Source: Setophaga petechia
Taxonomy: Eukaryota; Chordata; Aves; Passeriformes; Parulidae
Reading direction: 5' to 3'
NCBI GenBank assembly: GCA_024362935.1
Contig: JANCRA010000003.1
Span: forward strand, 10,096,001 to 10,160,000
Length of the DNA stretch: 64,000 nt
The translations under genes were made by a program, and so were the position numbers. The notes below the pieces were generated by a model that did not search any database, was not told where the DNA came from, and saw only the letters and a list, made by a program, of their open reading frames with translations. Position 1 is the first letter of the stretch, and each line of letters starts with the position of its first letter. Below, piece by piece: positions 50,265 through 62,716 of this stretch.

Positions 50265-50345
50265 CGGACAGCCCTGTGGTTTAACAGTGGCCTTGGACAC
50301 AAAAAGCCCAGGATTATGTTCCTCCTCTAGCCAAATCTAGAGCAA
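50265..50345 (+). mobile_element. MIR-like fragment (weak)
   Basis: GCCCTGTGGTTTAACAGTGG, then CCTTGGACAC, then AAAGCCCAGGATTATGTTCC, then TCCTCTAGCC follows the MIR head (AGTGGTTAAGAGC, TGGACTC, GCCTGGGTTCGAATCCCGGCTCTGCC) in order. It is diverged and short. Confidence 0.45.
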
Positions 50346-53300
50346 TCACATCTACAAATCAGTGGTGAAAATGAATAATACTTGATTCAGGATGACAAAA
50401 TACTTCAGTCTGGCTCTTTTAGTGTCCCTGGCTGTTGCATCATTTTCTCCAGGAAAAGAAACAAAAGCAAACCAAACAAAACCAGACACGAAGATATGAA
50501 GTCTTGACAATTAATGTAGCATGGAATTATTGTCCTCCAGTCAGCTTTAATTGCTAGTGCAACAATTGATGATTAGAATTCAAAAATTCATATCCCACAT
50601 GTATTCCTCAATTTTTGTTTATAATTTGTCATCCCAGCAGATCCTCCTTACAGTAAGTTTATTTATCAGAGTGTTCATGGAAAGTAGAGCCCAAAGGGGA
50701 TGTAAATCCAAAGTAAGTGAATTTGTTTAAATATTTAAATCAACATTTGTGTGATGTATTATTCTAGCTCCAGTCAGCATTCTGGAGTGAAGTGGGATGA
50801 AAAATAATTTTCAGAAGAATTTTTTAAAGATGGAAATTAATTATAATTCAAATGCCTAAACTGTACTATGTAAAGAATTATTCTTTTTTTCTATTATGAG
50901 TCAGGAAATTTGTTAACATCTATTACAAAGAAGTATTTACATCATTAAAAAATATGTTTAAAATTCAGTAACTAAAATTCTAACATAGAGTCAAACTTGA
51001 AAAGTATTTCTAAGCTTTCAAATATTTTATTTTATTTTTAATGCAATGAAGCTAATTCTATTTTGGACTTTTAGTTTGTTAGAAAATGTTAAATTAACTT
51101 GAATATTTTCCAAGTACATTGAAGCATGACACTAACCTAATAAAATTTAATTTTAAAATCTGTGCAAATGCATTTTCATAAAGTTCTTTTCATCCAGAAA
51201 GGAAAGTCTATGCGCTCTCGTAAGCGCACTAGCACAGTTGCTTAGTATCTCAATGTTGCCTTTCAGTTTTGAAAAAGAAAATGAGATATTTTTAACTGTA
51301 CTAAAAAGCCTGCGAAGTGGGTGGGGAATTTTGGGAGGGTAACTGTAAAACTCCATGCTCACCCCAAATGTATTTTGTGCAGCTGCACAGTTTTTTGTTA
51401 TGAATTATTTTAGCCATGTTTGCTGCTTACCTGCCTTCAACACAGCAGGAATCAAAGTCATCTGTGTCTGCTGCAGTTATTTCAATTCTTTTCTTATTAA
51501 ATGTGTGTTTCAAATGACTGGCATCGCAGATTACATTCCCAGTAGACTCTTAGACTTTTGCTTAAATTCATGTAGATCAAGAGTTATCCTAAAATCAGCA
51601 AGACATTCTCATTATGTAAAGTTAAGCATATGTTCAACTGTTTGTATTATCAGGGCTAATCCATAAAATTGAGAAGAAAATAGAATACACAAATATACAA
51701 CATTTTTATAGGAACCTATAACTGTATAAAGTGAATGGTTAGTTTAAGCATTAATCATGCATGTGTATGTATCATACATATTTGTATAAAATTGAACTTG
51801 CTCAGATTTTTAAATTGGCATCATAAGTGCTAAATACATGCCGGAAATAATTATATAACTTATTTTTCTTCCCAAAAGTGGGTTGCAGTAATACCTGTTG
51901 CAAGGAGATGTGATTAACATTGTTTGGGCCCTGTGGCATTTTATTTTTTATTTATTTATTTCTGAGAGAATCCCTAATCCCTGCTTAATTTTATGAACTG
52001 TCAAAATGATTCTAAATATCTCTCTGGTTTGCATTTTCACCTCAGGACAGGAGTCCAGAGGTACAGATTTGTTGTACAACAGTGGACTTCAGGCAATTTT
52101 CATCTTTTAATGCCTACAGCATCCAAGGTTGAATTTGCAATAATCATCAGATTATCTCTAAAGGATCTTCCTGTTACACTTGCAAATAGTTCTGCAGGAA
52201 AATACAAAAGATATAGAAGAAAAATAATTGATTAGATGCAGGAGATCATTTTGTCATATAATCCCAGATGGAAAAGAAAACAAATGTGGATTTCTTTTTT
52301 TTTTTTTAATGACAGCTGAAAGATACTATGGGAACCATACTTGCTGTTTTAGTTAAGTCATATGCTGGTCTCAATGCCCTGGTTAGATTTTAAAATGCCT
52401 TAAGAAAATGTGCAAAAATAACACTGTAGCTAGAATTTTATTTTAGAATGGGAATGGATTGTTCAAGTGGTGTGCACAATCATGACAGCTAGCAAAGTAA
52501 TGTGCCTATGCTATTATTTATATGGCAGGTTTAAGGAAAAAAAGTGTAGATATAAATTAACTATAGGTGAGATTCTTATTATTTTTAATAGCACGTGATT
52601 ATACTTCCATTGTATTTTAGAGAACTGTGAACTAATTGGGTGATATTTAAAGTGAGAAAGGGAAACAGAATATGGTAACAGATTCCACATAGTAATTGTG
52701 TATATGAAAGTCAGGTGATGGAAACCATGAAGATTTAATAAATGTTGATAAATGATTTACTTTTATTATCGGTATCATAACTGAAATCTAATTTAGGTAT
52801 AATTTGTGAGCTGTTACAATTTTCTGTAGTTTGTGTTTTACTAAGAGATTGAACCTTATTTCTTTCTTTCTTTCTCAGAGCTGGGATGTGATTCTAATTT
52901 TGTTCATATTATAATAAATTAATTTGAATTTCACTTATGACATCAATTGAAATTCACATCAAAATAATTAATCAAATCAAGGAAGAGGGACTGAAAAAAT
53001 TGTTGGGGTGTGCGTTTGATTTGAAATGTTTTTTTTCCTTTTTGCACTGTTTAACCTCACATAGATTTAAACATTTTAAAAACAAGGTGAAGTATTCTTT
53101 AGTGGTTCAGGCCAGAGGATGGATGGCACTTTGCTGACTAGTGTAGAAGCTTTAATATGTGACAATGGGACACAGGAAACCACACATATGTTGTTAAGGG
53201 GACCAAGAAAGGATGGCTCTGAGGGCATGTCAAGAGGTAAAAAAAATTTATCAGAGTTTCTGCGTCTGGACAATGAATTTGAGGGCAAGGCAGTGCCTGG

Positions 53301-55750
53301 TGCAGAAGGAAACTGAGAGTTGAATTAAATGATTAAAGGATTAGTACACAGGAATGATGAAATAGAAAACAATAAAGATTTATTTCCTATTTTTCCTATG
53401 TCTAAGGGAGTCAAGCTTCAGATGGGATAATAGAAAATAATCCAGAGGGATAATACCTGTCTACTGCCCAGAAAATACAGCATTTATTAGTGTAAACTAA
53501 CATACCATACTGAAGTCACCCTGGATAACCTGCATCTTGAAGCACGGGTTGAGCAACCTGGAAGAAAAGTATTCAGTCTGTCTCCTGTAGAGATTTTTGT
53601 TTCTTAGATATGCAGGCTGTCCTATGCACCTTCATCTGTACTTGAAGAGGAAAGAACAACACTTCACTTCTTTGAGGTATACCCAAAGCAGCATTAAAGA
53701 GACTAAAACTTAGGAACGTGGGGAAAAATTAAAACAGAGCCAGCAGTGGAAGGCTAGAATGTGAAATCGGTCTGAAGCAGCACACATATCTACTCTCATC
53801 CTGCTGCTGAGGACAAAATATCATAAACTTAGGAAATTCTAGCCCCGTTTATTGCAGAAGATTGATTTTTTTTTATTTTGTAAGTAGTTAGCAATGTTAA
53901 AAATGAAAGTCAAAAATACCCCAACAAAACAAAAACAAAAACCAAACCAGGATATTGAAACTTCATCTACTTTCTGCTTGTGTGTTTTGATGAATGTAGG
54001 ACAAAGCATTTGGCAAACTTGAAATTGGGAAGCCAGGTGATCAAATTATCATCTTTGTCCAGATATATAGATACATTAGGTAGTCATCAAATATTGATGA
54101 TGCATTAAAGGTCTAAGACTAAGGCAGAGCTCTCCATTTGTTTGTTTTGTTTGGCCAATGTGTTAAGTAGAATAACTTATGAGAAATGATAGAATTCATC
54201 CCTTCTACTCCTTTTGTTAACAGGTTAGCACTCGACCAATTCACATATCTAAGGCTTTATGTATTATTAATCAAAAGAGTTTAAAAGTCAATCCAATCTG
54301 GTTATATACAGTAGTTCTTGTGGTTTTCAAACCTTTAAATAATTTATGGTGTCATCACTTTCCCAGTGGATATCAGGCTAGTTGAGTGTCTGGAATCAGA
54401 ATCCCACTGGGAAAAAAAGAAACATAGTCAGAAAAAGTAGTAATTTTTTTTTTTAATAATAGCAACCCCAGCCTATTGTATCACCACTATCAGTCTCTAG
54501 AGAGATCATTTCTCTGAAAGAGAAGTTTTTCTTATATGAATCCTTTTGGGATCAAACAATCTCACCAAATCTATACCTACATATTGTTCTAACTGTATAA
54601 GGGAGTGTGTGTGTGTTGAGCACACATGGAGGTTTGTTCTGCTTCTTTTGAAGTGGTAAGCCCCCACAGTTGATCATTGTAATCTGAAATGGCTATTTTA
54701 TTTTTTTATAAGTATGTCTCAAATTAATTCAACAATTTTTGATTATGTGAATACTGGGGAATCTACTTTTGAGCTTTTTAATCTTTCTAGGTATTCCAGA
54801 ATATAATAAAAAAGTGATTTAAAATAACACATTCAATTTAGAAGTATGTTAGAGAAATAATGACATTATTTTATGTGATAGAATACCAGATTCTGCCTTC
54901 CCAAGTAAGGGACTTGACTTCTATTATTGAATAGACTGCTACCATATATTTAACATATAACCTCCTTTCAGAATTAAAAACCTCCTTTCAACCCAGAAAA
55001 TCATATATTCCTTCTCCATGTAAAATAAGGTCATTGAAGACCAGGTATATCTGACAGGTACTCTGCTAGTTCCCCAACAGAATATGAGTTTTTATACCTC
55101 TTGGTTTTGCACTATATCTTCCAAGTAGTGTCCCCTGTATAGCCTTTTTTTTTTTCTTGAACTGCTCAATAATAATTTCAGGATGTATCAGTGAAGAAGA
55201 TTGTCCTGTGATCTTTTAAAACAGCTGATTTTTGTCTTTAGATGTTCATACCCACTGACTGCAACCAGCTCCACAATTCTTCCTGCTGCATCCAGATCCT
55301 GCCTTCTACATGCCTAGGAAACTTTGCCTCCTGGCCCTACAACAGGCTGTACACTTGCTAACAGGATGGAGCAAATGACAAGGATGAATTTCTGCATGCA
55401 GTCAGCCAGCCAGCCTAGCAACGTTCTGCTGTGGCTCAGAATTATGCATTTATATAAACTAAAATTTGCCTTAAATGTAAGTTAGGGAAGTAATCCTTCC
55501 ATGAATTTGAGATGCTTATCCCACCATTATGAAGCAAGACTGAAAAAATTTGCTAGATGAGGGAAGTGGACATTTCACTTACAGAATCAGGATTTGAGTC
55601 CCTTATTCCTTTAAAAATGTAGACAAAATTTGAAACATAAAATGTAATAGTATAAAACACGGGGAAAAAAAGAGTGAAGGATTTAGGTGCATGCATATCA
55701 TAAAATTCCCTCAGTGCCACTAACTCAGCTGTATTGATGACACGTATTGA
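50346..55750. other. Non-coding stretch, no gene seen
   Basis: Very AT-rich. Short simple tracts occur: T/A-rich at 51940-51962, T-run at 52294-52308, TTTC repeat at 52859-52876, T-run at 54440-54454. The TTTC run ends CTCAG and so resembles a 3' splice site, but I find no paired donor with an open frame. No gene recognised. Confidence 0.6.
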
Positions 55751-55862
55751 CTCATATTCTGCTTTCAGCAACACTTGTGTAAATCCAGGGTACTGAAACT
55801 TCAGTCACTTCGGAGCAATTGCTCTTGATTTACACTCGTGTAACTGACAGAGTTTGACCCTT
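55751..55862. mobile_element. Old palindromic (hairpin-type) amniote repeat
   Basis: The left arm CTGCTTTCAGCAACACTTGT followed by GTAAATCC faces its reverse complement on the right, where TTGATTTACACTCGTGTAAC is followed by TGACAGAGTTTGACCC. Pairing is clear over about 30 bp with some mismatches, around a centre of about 50 bp. I recall the consensus from reptile and bird genomes as a dispersed palindrome with TTACACCAGTGTAAATC arms ending in 'cagaatctggccc'. It behaves like a non-autonomous DNA element, but the family name cannot be given from sequence alone. Confidence 0.65.
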
Positions 55863-58800
55863 AGACTATACATATATCTTATATTATGCATTTAGCTTCC
55901 TGAGCCACAACTGAACAATAAGGCAGTATATATATCATCTGGTATGTACCATATATCAGTTTAATGTGGACATTTAAGTTTTGCAATTCTTCTACTCTTG
56001 TGCTGCCATTCTCATACTTGAAAGAGTATTAAATTATATACACACACACACACTCACTGGCACTTGTAAGATATTTGTGTGATTCTTAGATCTATGTGTG
56101 GCTCCAGAAAGCTGAGCACTTCACTTGTCTTTCTTAAAAAAAGTGTGCCAAAATGGTTAAGAACTGCATAAGTGTTTAAACTGATCTTAATTAGCACTCT
56201 CCAAGTGATCAGAACCGTTCTCACTGGTCACAAGGACATTCCTCTCCTAGTTCCCTATCTCCAAACGAGAACAACATTGCCCACTAACATGAATATGTCT
56301 CAGCACAGGTTTGCTGAGATGAGGAAGACCAACAGGGGCGCTCTGAGTCCTGTCTTTTTGGCCATGTTTACAAAGTAATTTCTCTCTTTATATATTGGGG
56401 TCACACCTGTGAAGCTCTTCTTTTCTTAGGGCAGGTCTGGCTGAATTTTGAAATATCAGCCTTACCTTGCCAATTCTCTGCCTAGTGCCAGCTGGCACAA
56501 TCCTGCAATCGCATTCCCAGAAACTTCTGCTGAAAACAAAAGGTGCTTCCAGAAATACCTTGAGAGATAAATAATGCACCAACTTAGGCACTCTGCTTTA
56601 ACTTCCTCTGAAGACAACTACTCCTGAGCAACTGCAAAACACAATGACCCCAAATAAGGGTTTTGTCCTGTGGTCACTCTTTATAAAACGAGCACATTGT
56701 AGCCACAGTGAAGATGATGCCAAGAGCAAAAAAATGGTACATATCTTTGGAAACTTAAGAATGCACTTCAGATTTTGGCTCCCTTTTTCTCTCAGTAATA
56801 TAGAGCACTTCATTCTAGTAATACTTCACATTTCCACAGACTTCTTTCTAAAGAGACTAAACCTGCAGGGTTTTATTATTTCTGTGGTTCATACGGGCTT
56901 CCAAGAGACAAAAATACTCTGCAAAAAAAAAAAAAAATTAAAAGAAACAGACATATTTTGAAATCTAAATATTAAGACATGAAAATAGGAACTAATTTTA
57001 TTTGTAAGCAAAATCATAGGGCAAAGAGAAGAAAGTTTCACAGAAAAGCAATAAGTTTTGGACAGTTCACAAGGTCTAGCAGCCTGTGGGCCAAACAATA
57101 AGCAATTTGTTGAGGAAGAGAGAATAAAGACATTCTTTCAGGCTGGCCGGCTGGCATGGTGAGCTGCCCATTGTGCTGCTGGCTGCGAGACCTGGGATTA
57201 GGGAGCAGCTCAGGTTCCCAGGCTTGGCACCAATGGAAACTCAAGTTTATGTATTTAGTCTTTGAACAGAAGAAGAGGTCACAGTTCAGTACCATTTGAG
57301 AGCTGATCTACCAAACAGCACTAGTACTGGCTCCAGAGGATGAATGTTCATCTGCCCATTTGGTCAAAGGTGAGCTGCCCTAATAATGCCTCTAGCAAGG
57401 TAGAAAAGATAAAAAAAGCTTGCAACGCTTAGCTGGGATGGGGGAGGGACGCTCTTTCAAGTGATAGACTGCAGCAAAAAGGCAAAATTCAGCCAGAACG
57501 ACAATCTGCTCTGTGAAAGTTCCTCAGTGGGTTAGAATCAAATAGTGCAATATACAAAAAAATGCATTTAAAATATTCTAAAGTTATTCACATGATTTTT
57601 AAAAATCAGATCTATTTCTGTATTGAGAAAAGAAAATAGTGAAAAAGAAAGAAAGAGTGCTTCTTTGCTATACTAAAACATTATTTTTCAAAATAAAAAA
57701 AAAAAGAGGTAGAAAAGCAGAAACAGTAATAAAATCAAAATAATTATAAATTAAGAATATATTGCAGGGTTAAGCACACCAAATGCATTCAACAAAAGCC
57801 AATAAATGGGAAATAACAAATCTACATTAGCACCTCTATTGTTCAGAAATAATTACACTCAGTTGACTATGAAGATCACTAACTTAGGAACTGAAATTCT
57901 CTACAGATAGGCATTTGTTTTAGATATTCCCATTCTCCAAAATGATAGCTTTATCTGAGGAACTCAAATGATCACATCTTTTTTGACTGCCCCAAATAAT
58001 TGAAATAGTTACTGGAAATGCAGAATGAATAATAGCAGAAATTTTGCATTACACACACCTTAATAGAAAAGTTTAGTTCTTTGCTGATATTGTTCTCATT
58101 CCTGTTTTGATAATTTTATGCAGCTCTAGGGGAAATTTTATTAAATTAGTGATACAATCTCATGCTTACATTTAAAAATTAAGTTTCTTGAGTCATGTAG
58201 GCTAGAATTCTTCACTTTTTTTTTTTCACTTCCTGAAAATATCCATAGGATTGAGGTTTTCCAGAATACATATCTCAGAAAGAAACCTTGATGCTTGCAT
58301 GTGTGAATGTGAAATTTAAAAGATCTAGAATGAAAAATAAGATTCTAAAAAAGCCCCAAATAAGTAATCAACAACCAACAGCTGCATTACTTGAATGTTC
58401 ATGCTCATTCTGTGAAGAATAAGGAAGAGAAAAGTGCAGTTAAGCAAACAGGAAGACTTGTACATTTTTCCCTAATGAATACATTGGAGATGAGTCTGTT
58501 TATGAGCATCTAGTGGACAGAAGAAGTATCTAAATTCATCATCCTCTCTGGGGTATGAACTAAGTCAGGACAGCAAAATCTGGCCTTAGGAGAATTGCTT
58601 GTTAAAGGCATTAAGTCCAGTTCGACCATCTTAAGACAAACACTACATTTCAGAGTCAGGTTTTCCTGGTAAGAAGCTTTCAGAAGTAGCAATTTAAAAA
58701 CTCTCCAAAGCACAATATTACATGAGAGCTTGTGATTCACTCCACCTTTTGATTTTACATTAAGCTCTTCTGTTTGATATTTTTCTCTTCATAGACAGAA

Positions 58801-58920
58801 AAAAGAAACATTTTTTTTTACAGGATGAGACCACAGGGTAACCAGGCTGAAGAATTATAATAACAGACATTATGAAAACTTAAAATTAGGGGTTTGAGAT
58901 TCCAACACGAGACAGAATGA
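55863..58920. other. Non-coding stretch, no gene seen
   Basis: AT-rich with a (CA)n run at 56041-56053 and an A-run at 56924-56937. The segment 57140-57240 is GC-richer (GGCTGGCCGGCTGGCATGG) and could be an old SINE-like piece, but I cannot align it to a family. No gene recognised. Confidence 0.55.
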
Positions 58921-58940
58921 CACTTTGGTGTTTCAGTTCT

Positions 58941-58982
58941 TCAGCTTCTGCTGATGTAAACTAAGCCCCAGGTCTAGCCCAG
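58941..58982 (+). repeat. Second short fragment of the palindromic repeat type
   Basis: TCAGCTTCTGCTGATGTAAA followed by CTAAGCCCCAGGTCTAGCCC resembles one arm of the element type also seen at 13257-13290 (CTCAGCTGGTGTAAATTAGC) and ends in a GGTCTAGCCC-like terminus. Short and diverged, so tentative. Confidence 0.35.
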
Positions 58983-61400
58983 AAGTGGAAGATAGCACAG
59001 CACAGGAGCCAGAGGAGCTGCCCTCAGCAGGGTATTTCTGCATTTACTTCTGAACAGTGATTCTCTGAAAACTTCTTGGCCTCAAATTCCTGTGAGTTTT
59101 CCTGAGAGCTTCTGAAATTGGGAGAATTTCTTAAGTCAACTGAAAGCTAAACCTTTTTGCCATTAGGAAAGGTAGAGAGAGGAAGGATGGTCCCTCAGTT
59201 TTGGTAGGACTCTGAAGTCCCGGCATCAAAGAAGAACCACCAAATTCTCCTCACAAGGAACCCAGTGACAAGAGACATGAAGAATCAGTGGCAAGGCCAG
59301 TGAAGGCCAGATGTCTTTAGAAAACTTGTGTCCAATGAGGTCATGGATCTTGCTGTGTAACGTAGTTGCTTCAAGTCTGTCCTAAATCAAACGATGTCCA
59401 TCCGTCGGTTGAGTTTGTTTGTAGTTGATATCATATCCTCCTTTAGGCTTTCTCTGTACCTGTCCACAAGGGAAAGAGGGAAAACTACCTCTGCTGTGTC
59501 TGAGCATTGCTGTGAGAGCAATATGAAACAGCAGCAATAATTATCTACTTTGGGAGCATAGTTCAGATTAATTTGTAAGCAACCTGAATGTGAGCTTGAA
59601 ATTCTGACAAACCCTTCAAGCCTTCAAATCTGAGACAATAAATCATCTACTAATGATTCCTTTATTTTTTTTAAATTTCAGTCTAGATTAACTTTATGTC
59701 TAGATCTTAGAAAGGGGTTTTCCATCTCTTTCTTCCTTTGGTCTTGTTGTGCTTTCATCTCTGCTGCAATTCTGCTCCCCTCCAGTGTCAGTTCTCACAC
59801 ATCTCTCATCTGTGCATTTTGATGCATGCCTGTCCTGTGACTGCTGTCACCTGCATGTGCCTGGTACAGGCCCCCCATGACACCTCTCCCCTTTTCTCTT
59901 GCTGCCTCTCTCTCTCTCTCTCAGACCACAGGGGCCACACGATCACCACTTTCTCAGTGTGGCATTTCCTTCTGTGCGTTGCTCTCGCCTGTTGTTTATC
60001 TCTCAGAAGGATTGCAGCTATAGATAGCATCAGTGGAACTGTATCTGTCTAGGAGCAGATGTCTACCTCTGCCATATCATCTTAATTGCCCTGCTGTGGC
60101 TCACCTACCAGAAGCCATATTTTTTTTTCCCTGTGTTACTTCTTTTTCCCCCTCCAATTTTGCAAATGATTAGTTCAAAACCAGCAGGACTCAGCTTATA
60201 GTCACAGGAATTAGTTGGGCATATTTAATCTTTTAAGGAGAGAGAGTCCCTTCAGTTGCTAACGTACTGGACAGTATTTTCTAAGGTCTTTGAGGTTTTG
60301 TCTTATATTTTCATTTTATAGTGAATTAGGTAAATATTCCTGAAAGAGAAACTAGAGAAGCAGGAAATTATTATAAAAATATCAGTCAAAACCAAGGTGT
60401 TAATGTCTGGACTAGTAGGATAAGCAAGTAATGTAAATAACTATATATGACAGAGACATCCTCTTGCCTGTTTCTATGGTGTTGATAATTTCAAGTTCAA
60501 ATTTTCTTTTTTTTTCTTTTTTTTTTTCCTTTTTTTTTTTTCTTTTTGAGCCGGAGAAAATTGAATCATACAGCACTTCAGAAGATTCTTCTATGTAAAA
60601 AAATTGAAAGGTATTCATTTGTCAGTCTTAGATACAAGTGATTCAAATTATACCTTTCAGTCATTCTAGTTTTACATTGATCAAGAGTAAAATATGGATT
60701 TGTATTAGTTTGGGACTAAAATTTAGACTATGGGAAAGTAAAAAAAAAAGAAAAAGCTGGCAAATGATTTATCCATTTTCCATTGTAACTACTTTAGGAA
60801 TTTTGTAGAGAGCTGAAAAAAGTGTGTGTGTGAGAAAGCTGCACTTCAATTATCTATGTTTGCCATGCGACAAAGATAGGTTTGAAAAGCATCCAGGCTT
60901 CAGTTAGCTCAGACTTAGCCTTCTGTCCACAATAAAATTTGAACCAAGTTTCACTTCAGGTTTTGAAATCATGCTGCAGAAAGGGCTTATTCTATTAATC
61001 CAAAAATATTTGGTCCTTGATGAAGTAACAAATACAGTATCTTAACAAGCGCATATGCACCAATATACACATTCACTGTCAGTGACAAATTAAAATTAAT
61101 CAAACATTACCATGCTAGTATTTAACCAATACAATTATTTCCAATCACAGGCAATATAAATCAATATAAAAGTAGGACTCAGATGTATCAACCTAGAAGA
61201 ACTCTTATTTTAAGTACTTATGTGCATATAAACCATAATTGGCATCTCCCATCCTTTCTCCTTTTTTAATAAGCGCCTTCCAATGCAGGATGGGAATACC
61301 CTGTACCCAGCACCAGGAATGTGCTTGCCACGAGAGAGCTAACTTCTATAGGAGCTGTTTACTGAATTTTTGGCAAAGTTAATTTCGTTTTTTTTTCTTA
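58983..61400. other. Non-coding stretch, no gene seen
   Basis: Contains a (CT)n run at 59906-59922 and a T-rich tract at 60501-60547. A 104-codon plus frame at 59738-60052 is Cys/Leu/Ser-rich because of the CT repeat and pyrimidine-rich DNA. It has no signal or domain I trust. The KKKE-rich minus frame at 60412-60618 is a by-product of the T tract. Confidence 0.6.
60501..60547 (+). repeat. T-rich low-complexity tract
   Basis: About 45 bp of T-runs broken by single C. On the minus strand it reads as A-runs with G. Confidence 0.95.
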
Positions 61401-61437
61401 CCCGCCTCCCACCCCACGCCCCTCACCCCCGCCCCAT
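61401..61437 (-). promoter_or_regulatory. Strong G-quadruplex candidate (minus strand)
   Basis: On the plus strand cytosine runs follow one another (CCC, CCC, CCCC, CCCC, CCCCC, CCCC) with loops of 1-4 nt, so the minus strand has five or more runs of three to five G with short loops. This is an excellent G-quadruplex pattern, with a matching i-motif on the plus strand. It stands out in AT-rich DNA. No promoter or gene is recognised beside it. Confidence 0.7.
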
Positions 61438-61679
61438 GACAATTATGTTCTGTTTTGCTGCATTTTATGTCTTAAGTTATCTCCTCACTTCTGCAGTGCC
61501 TTGAGGAAAGCTGAAGATCTTTGTGCTCTATTTCAGGTACTGCACTAATAAAAGTTCCAGAATAAGTCAAATTCAGTGCAGAATCTTCATCTCGATTCTG
61601 TTTTTTTCCTTTACTGTTTCACCTCAGCTTTTTAAAACAGATTAAATTTAGTCCAAAATTGCCCCTGCAAAGACAGTAT

Positions 61680-61870
61680 CTTTTTGCTTGTCACAATCAT
61701 TTCCGAAGTGTCAGCAAAACAAGATTTTTTCACAACAGCAGCAACAAAAGCAAACCAATACAGTTCTGGGAGGTGAGGTTCAATCTCTCTTGTTATCTCA
61801 TCAGAGCTGTTAATTAAAATTCGTTTGATAATATTTACCGCAGGTCATGTTGAACCCTCCGCCCTCCCCT
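61680..61870. promoter_or_regulatory. Candidate conserved regulatory block
   Basis: Even-textured text without repeats: CACAATCATTTCCGAAGTGT, GTTCTGGGAGGTGAGGTTCA, GAGCTGTTAATTAAAATTCG and AATATTTACCGCAGGTCATG. TTAATTAAAATT is a strong homeodomain-type core and TATTTAC a forkhead-type core (reverse of GTAAATA). CpGs are retained. Inference from texture only. Confidence 0.28.
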
Positions 61871-62540
61871 TTACTGACACACACACTTACAGACACAAAA
61901 GTCAGACCTCAAGAAAGAAAGTGAAGTTTTAAATATATTTGCAATTGTAGCAGTTCTACTTTCAGAGTCTTCATCTGATTTTCAGAATTCTTAGTGATAA
62001 AACAACAAAACAGAAAGTAAGATTTAATAATGGTAGTGTTACTATCAGGTAATATTTTGGTAAATGTAAATGATTGATATTTAGTAGTTAAAAATAAGCT
62101 CATAAATTCAATAAAAAGCCCTAAGAATGAGTCCCACTTATGTTACTTAGAAATATATGTGAAATTACAAACTTAGATAAAACTATGGGTCAGACAGATA
62201 CCTCCCAGAGGCTCTCTGATCCTGGAGATAAGTGCAGCTCTTTATCTGCCTTCCTATTTAGTTTCAAAGATCTCAAGACATTTAAGCCTGAGTTCAAGCA
62301 AGTGTCCCTATTTCTGTATCAAGGTCCTTTTAATCTGACCACTGCAGCAGTACCTACATTTCTCTAAGTTTCTTAGGACCTGAGCTAGCATTCCATTAAT
62401 GTCTATTACTTACAGAGGCTATATTTATTTGAATTTGATATTTGAATTCTAAAAATTCTGGAAAGGCTAGATATCATTTCATTTAATTGTAGCGAGCAAT
62501 AACAGTAAGAAATAATTTTTGCTGCAAAATATTTAGGATA
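61871..62540. other. Non-coding stretch, no gene seen
   Basis: AT-rich. Frames at 61909-62103 and 62140-62367 are short and show no domain. Confidence 0.6.
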
Positions 62541-62554
62541 AGGCAATCTGCTGA

Positions 62555-62690
62555 CTAAGTCTCCTGCTGCCTTGGGAGACAAACAACAATCATAGAGCCC
62601 TTCCTCAGCTCTGCCACTGATACTCTGTGAGGTGTTTTGGACAACTTACTATTTCTATTATCTTTTGAAAAAGGATGTCAATAATAAAAG
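62555..62690 (+). mobile_element. MIR-like CORE-SINE fragment
   Basis: CTCAGCTCTGCCACTGATAC, then CTGTGAGGTGTTTTGGACAA, CTTACTATTTCTATTATC and AAAAAGGATGTCAATAATAA follow the MIR landmarks CGGCTCTGCCACTTACTAGC, TGTGTGACCTTGGGCAA, GTTACTTAACCTCT and AAAATGGGGATAATAATA in order and spacing. A 13-bp C-run (62704-62716) lies just downstream. Confidence 0.68.
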
Positions 62691-62703
62691 TTCTTTCCAC
62701 TTT

Positions 62704-62716
62704 CCCCCCCCCCCCC
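62704..62716 (+). repeat. C13 homopolymer
   Basis: Thirteen consecutive cytosines, rare in this AT-rich setting and prone to slippage and sequencing error. Confidence 0.95.

Noticed and set aside
52859..52880. (TTTC)n ending CTCAG, resembling a 3' splice site
   Set aside because: No paired donor with a convincing open frame follows. Polypyrimidine microsatellites often mimic acceptors.
54955..55010. Possible CR1 3' end (CCTCCTTTCAACCCAGAAAA ... ATATATTCC)
   Set aside because: Only loose similarity to the CR1 terminal text, no octamer-type tail repeats and no upstream CR1 body recognised.
60412..60618. Minus-strand frame with KKKEKKKEKK
   Set aside because: By-product of the T-rich tract at 60501-60547.
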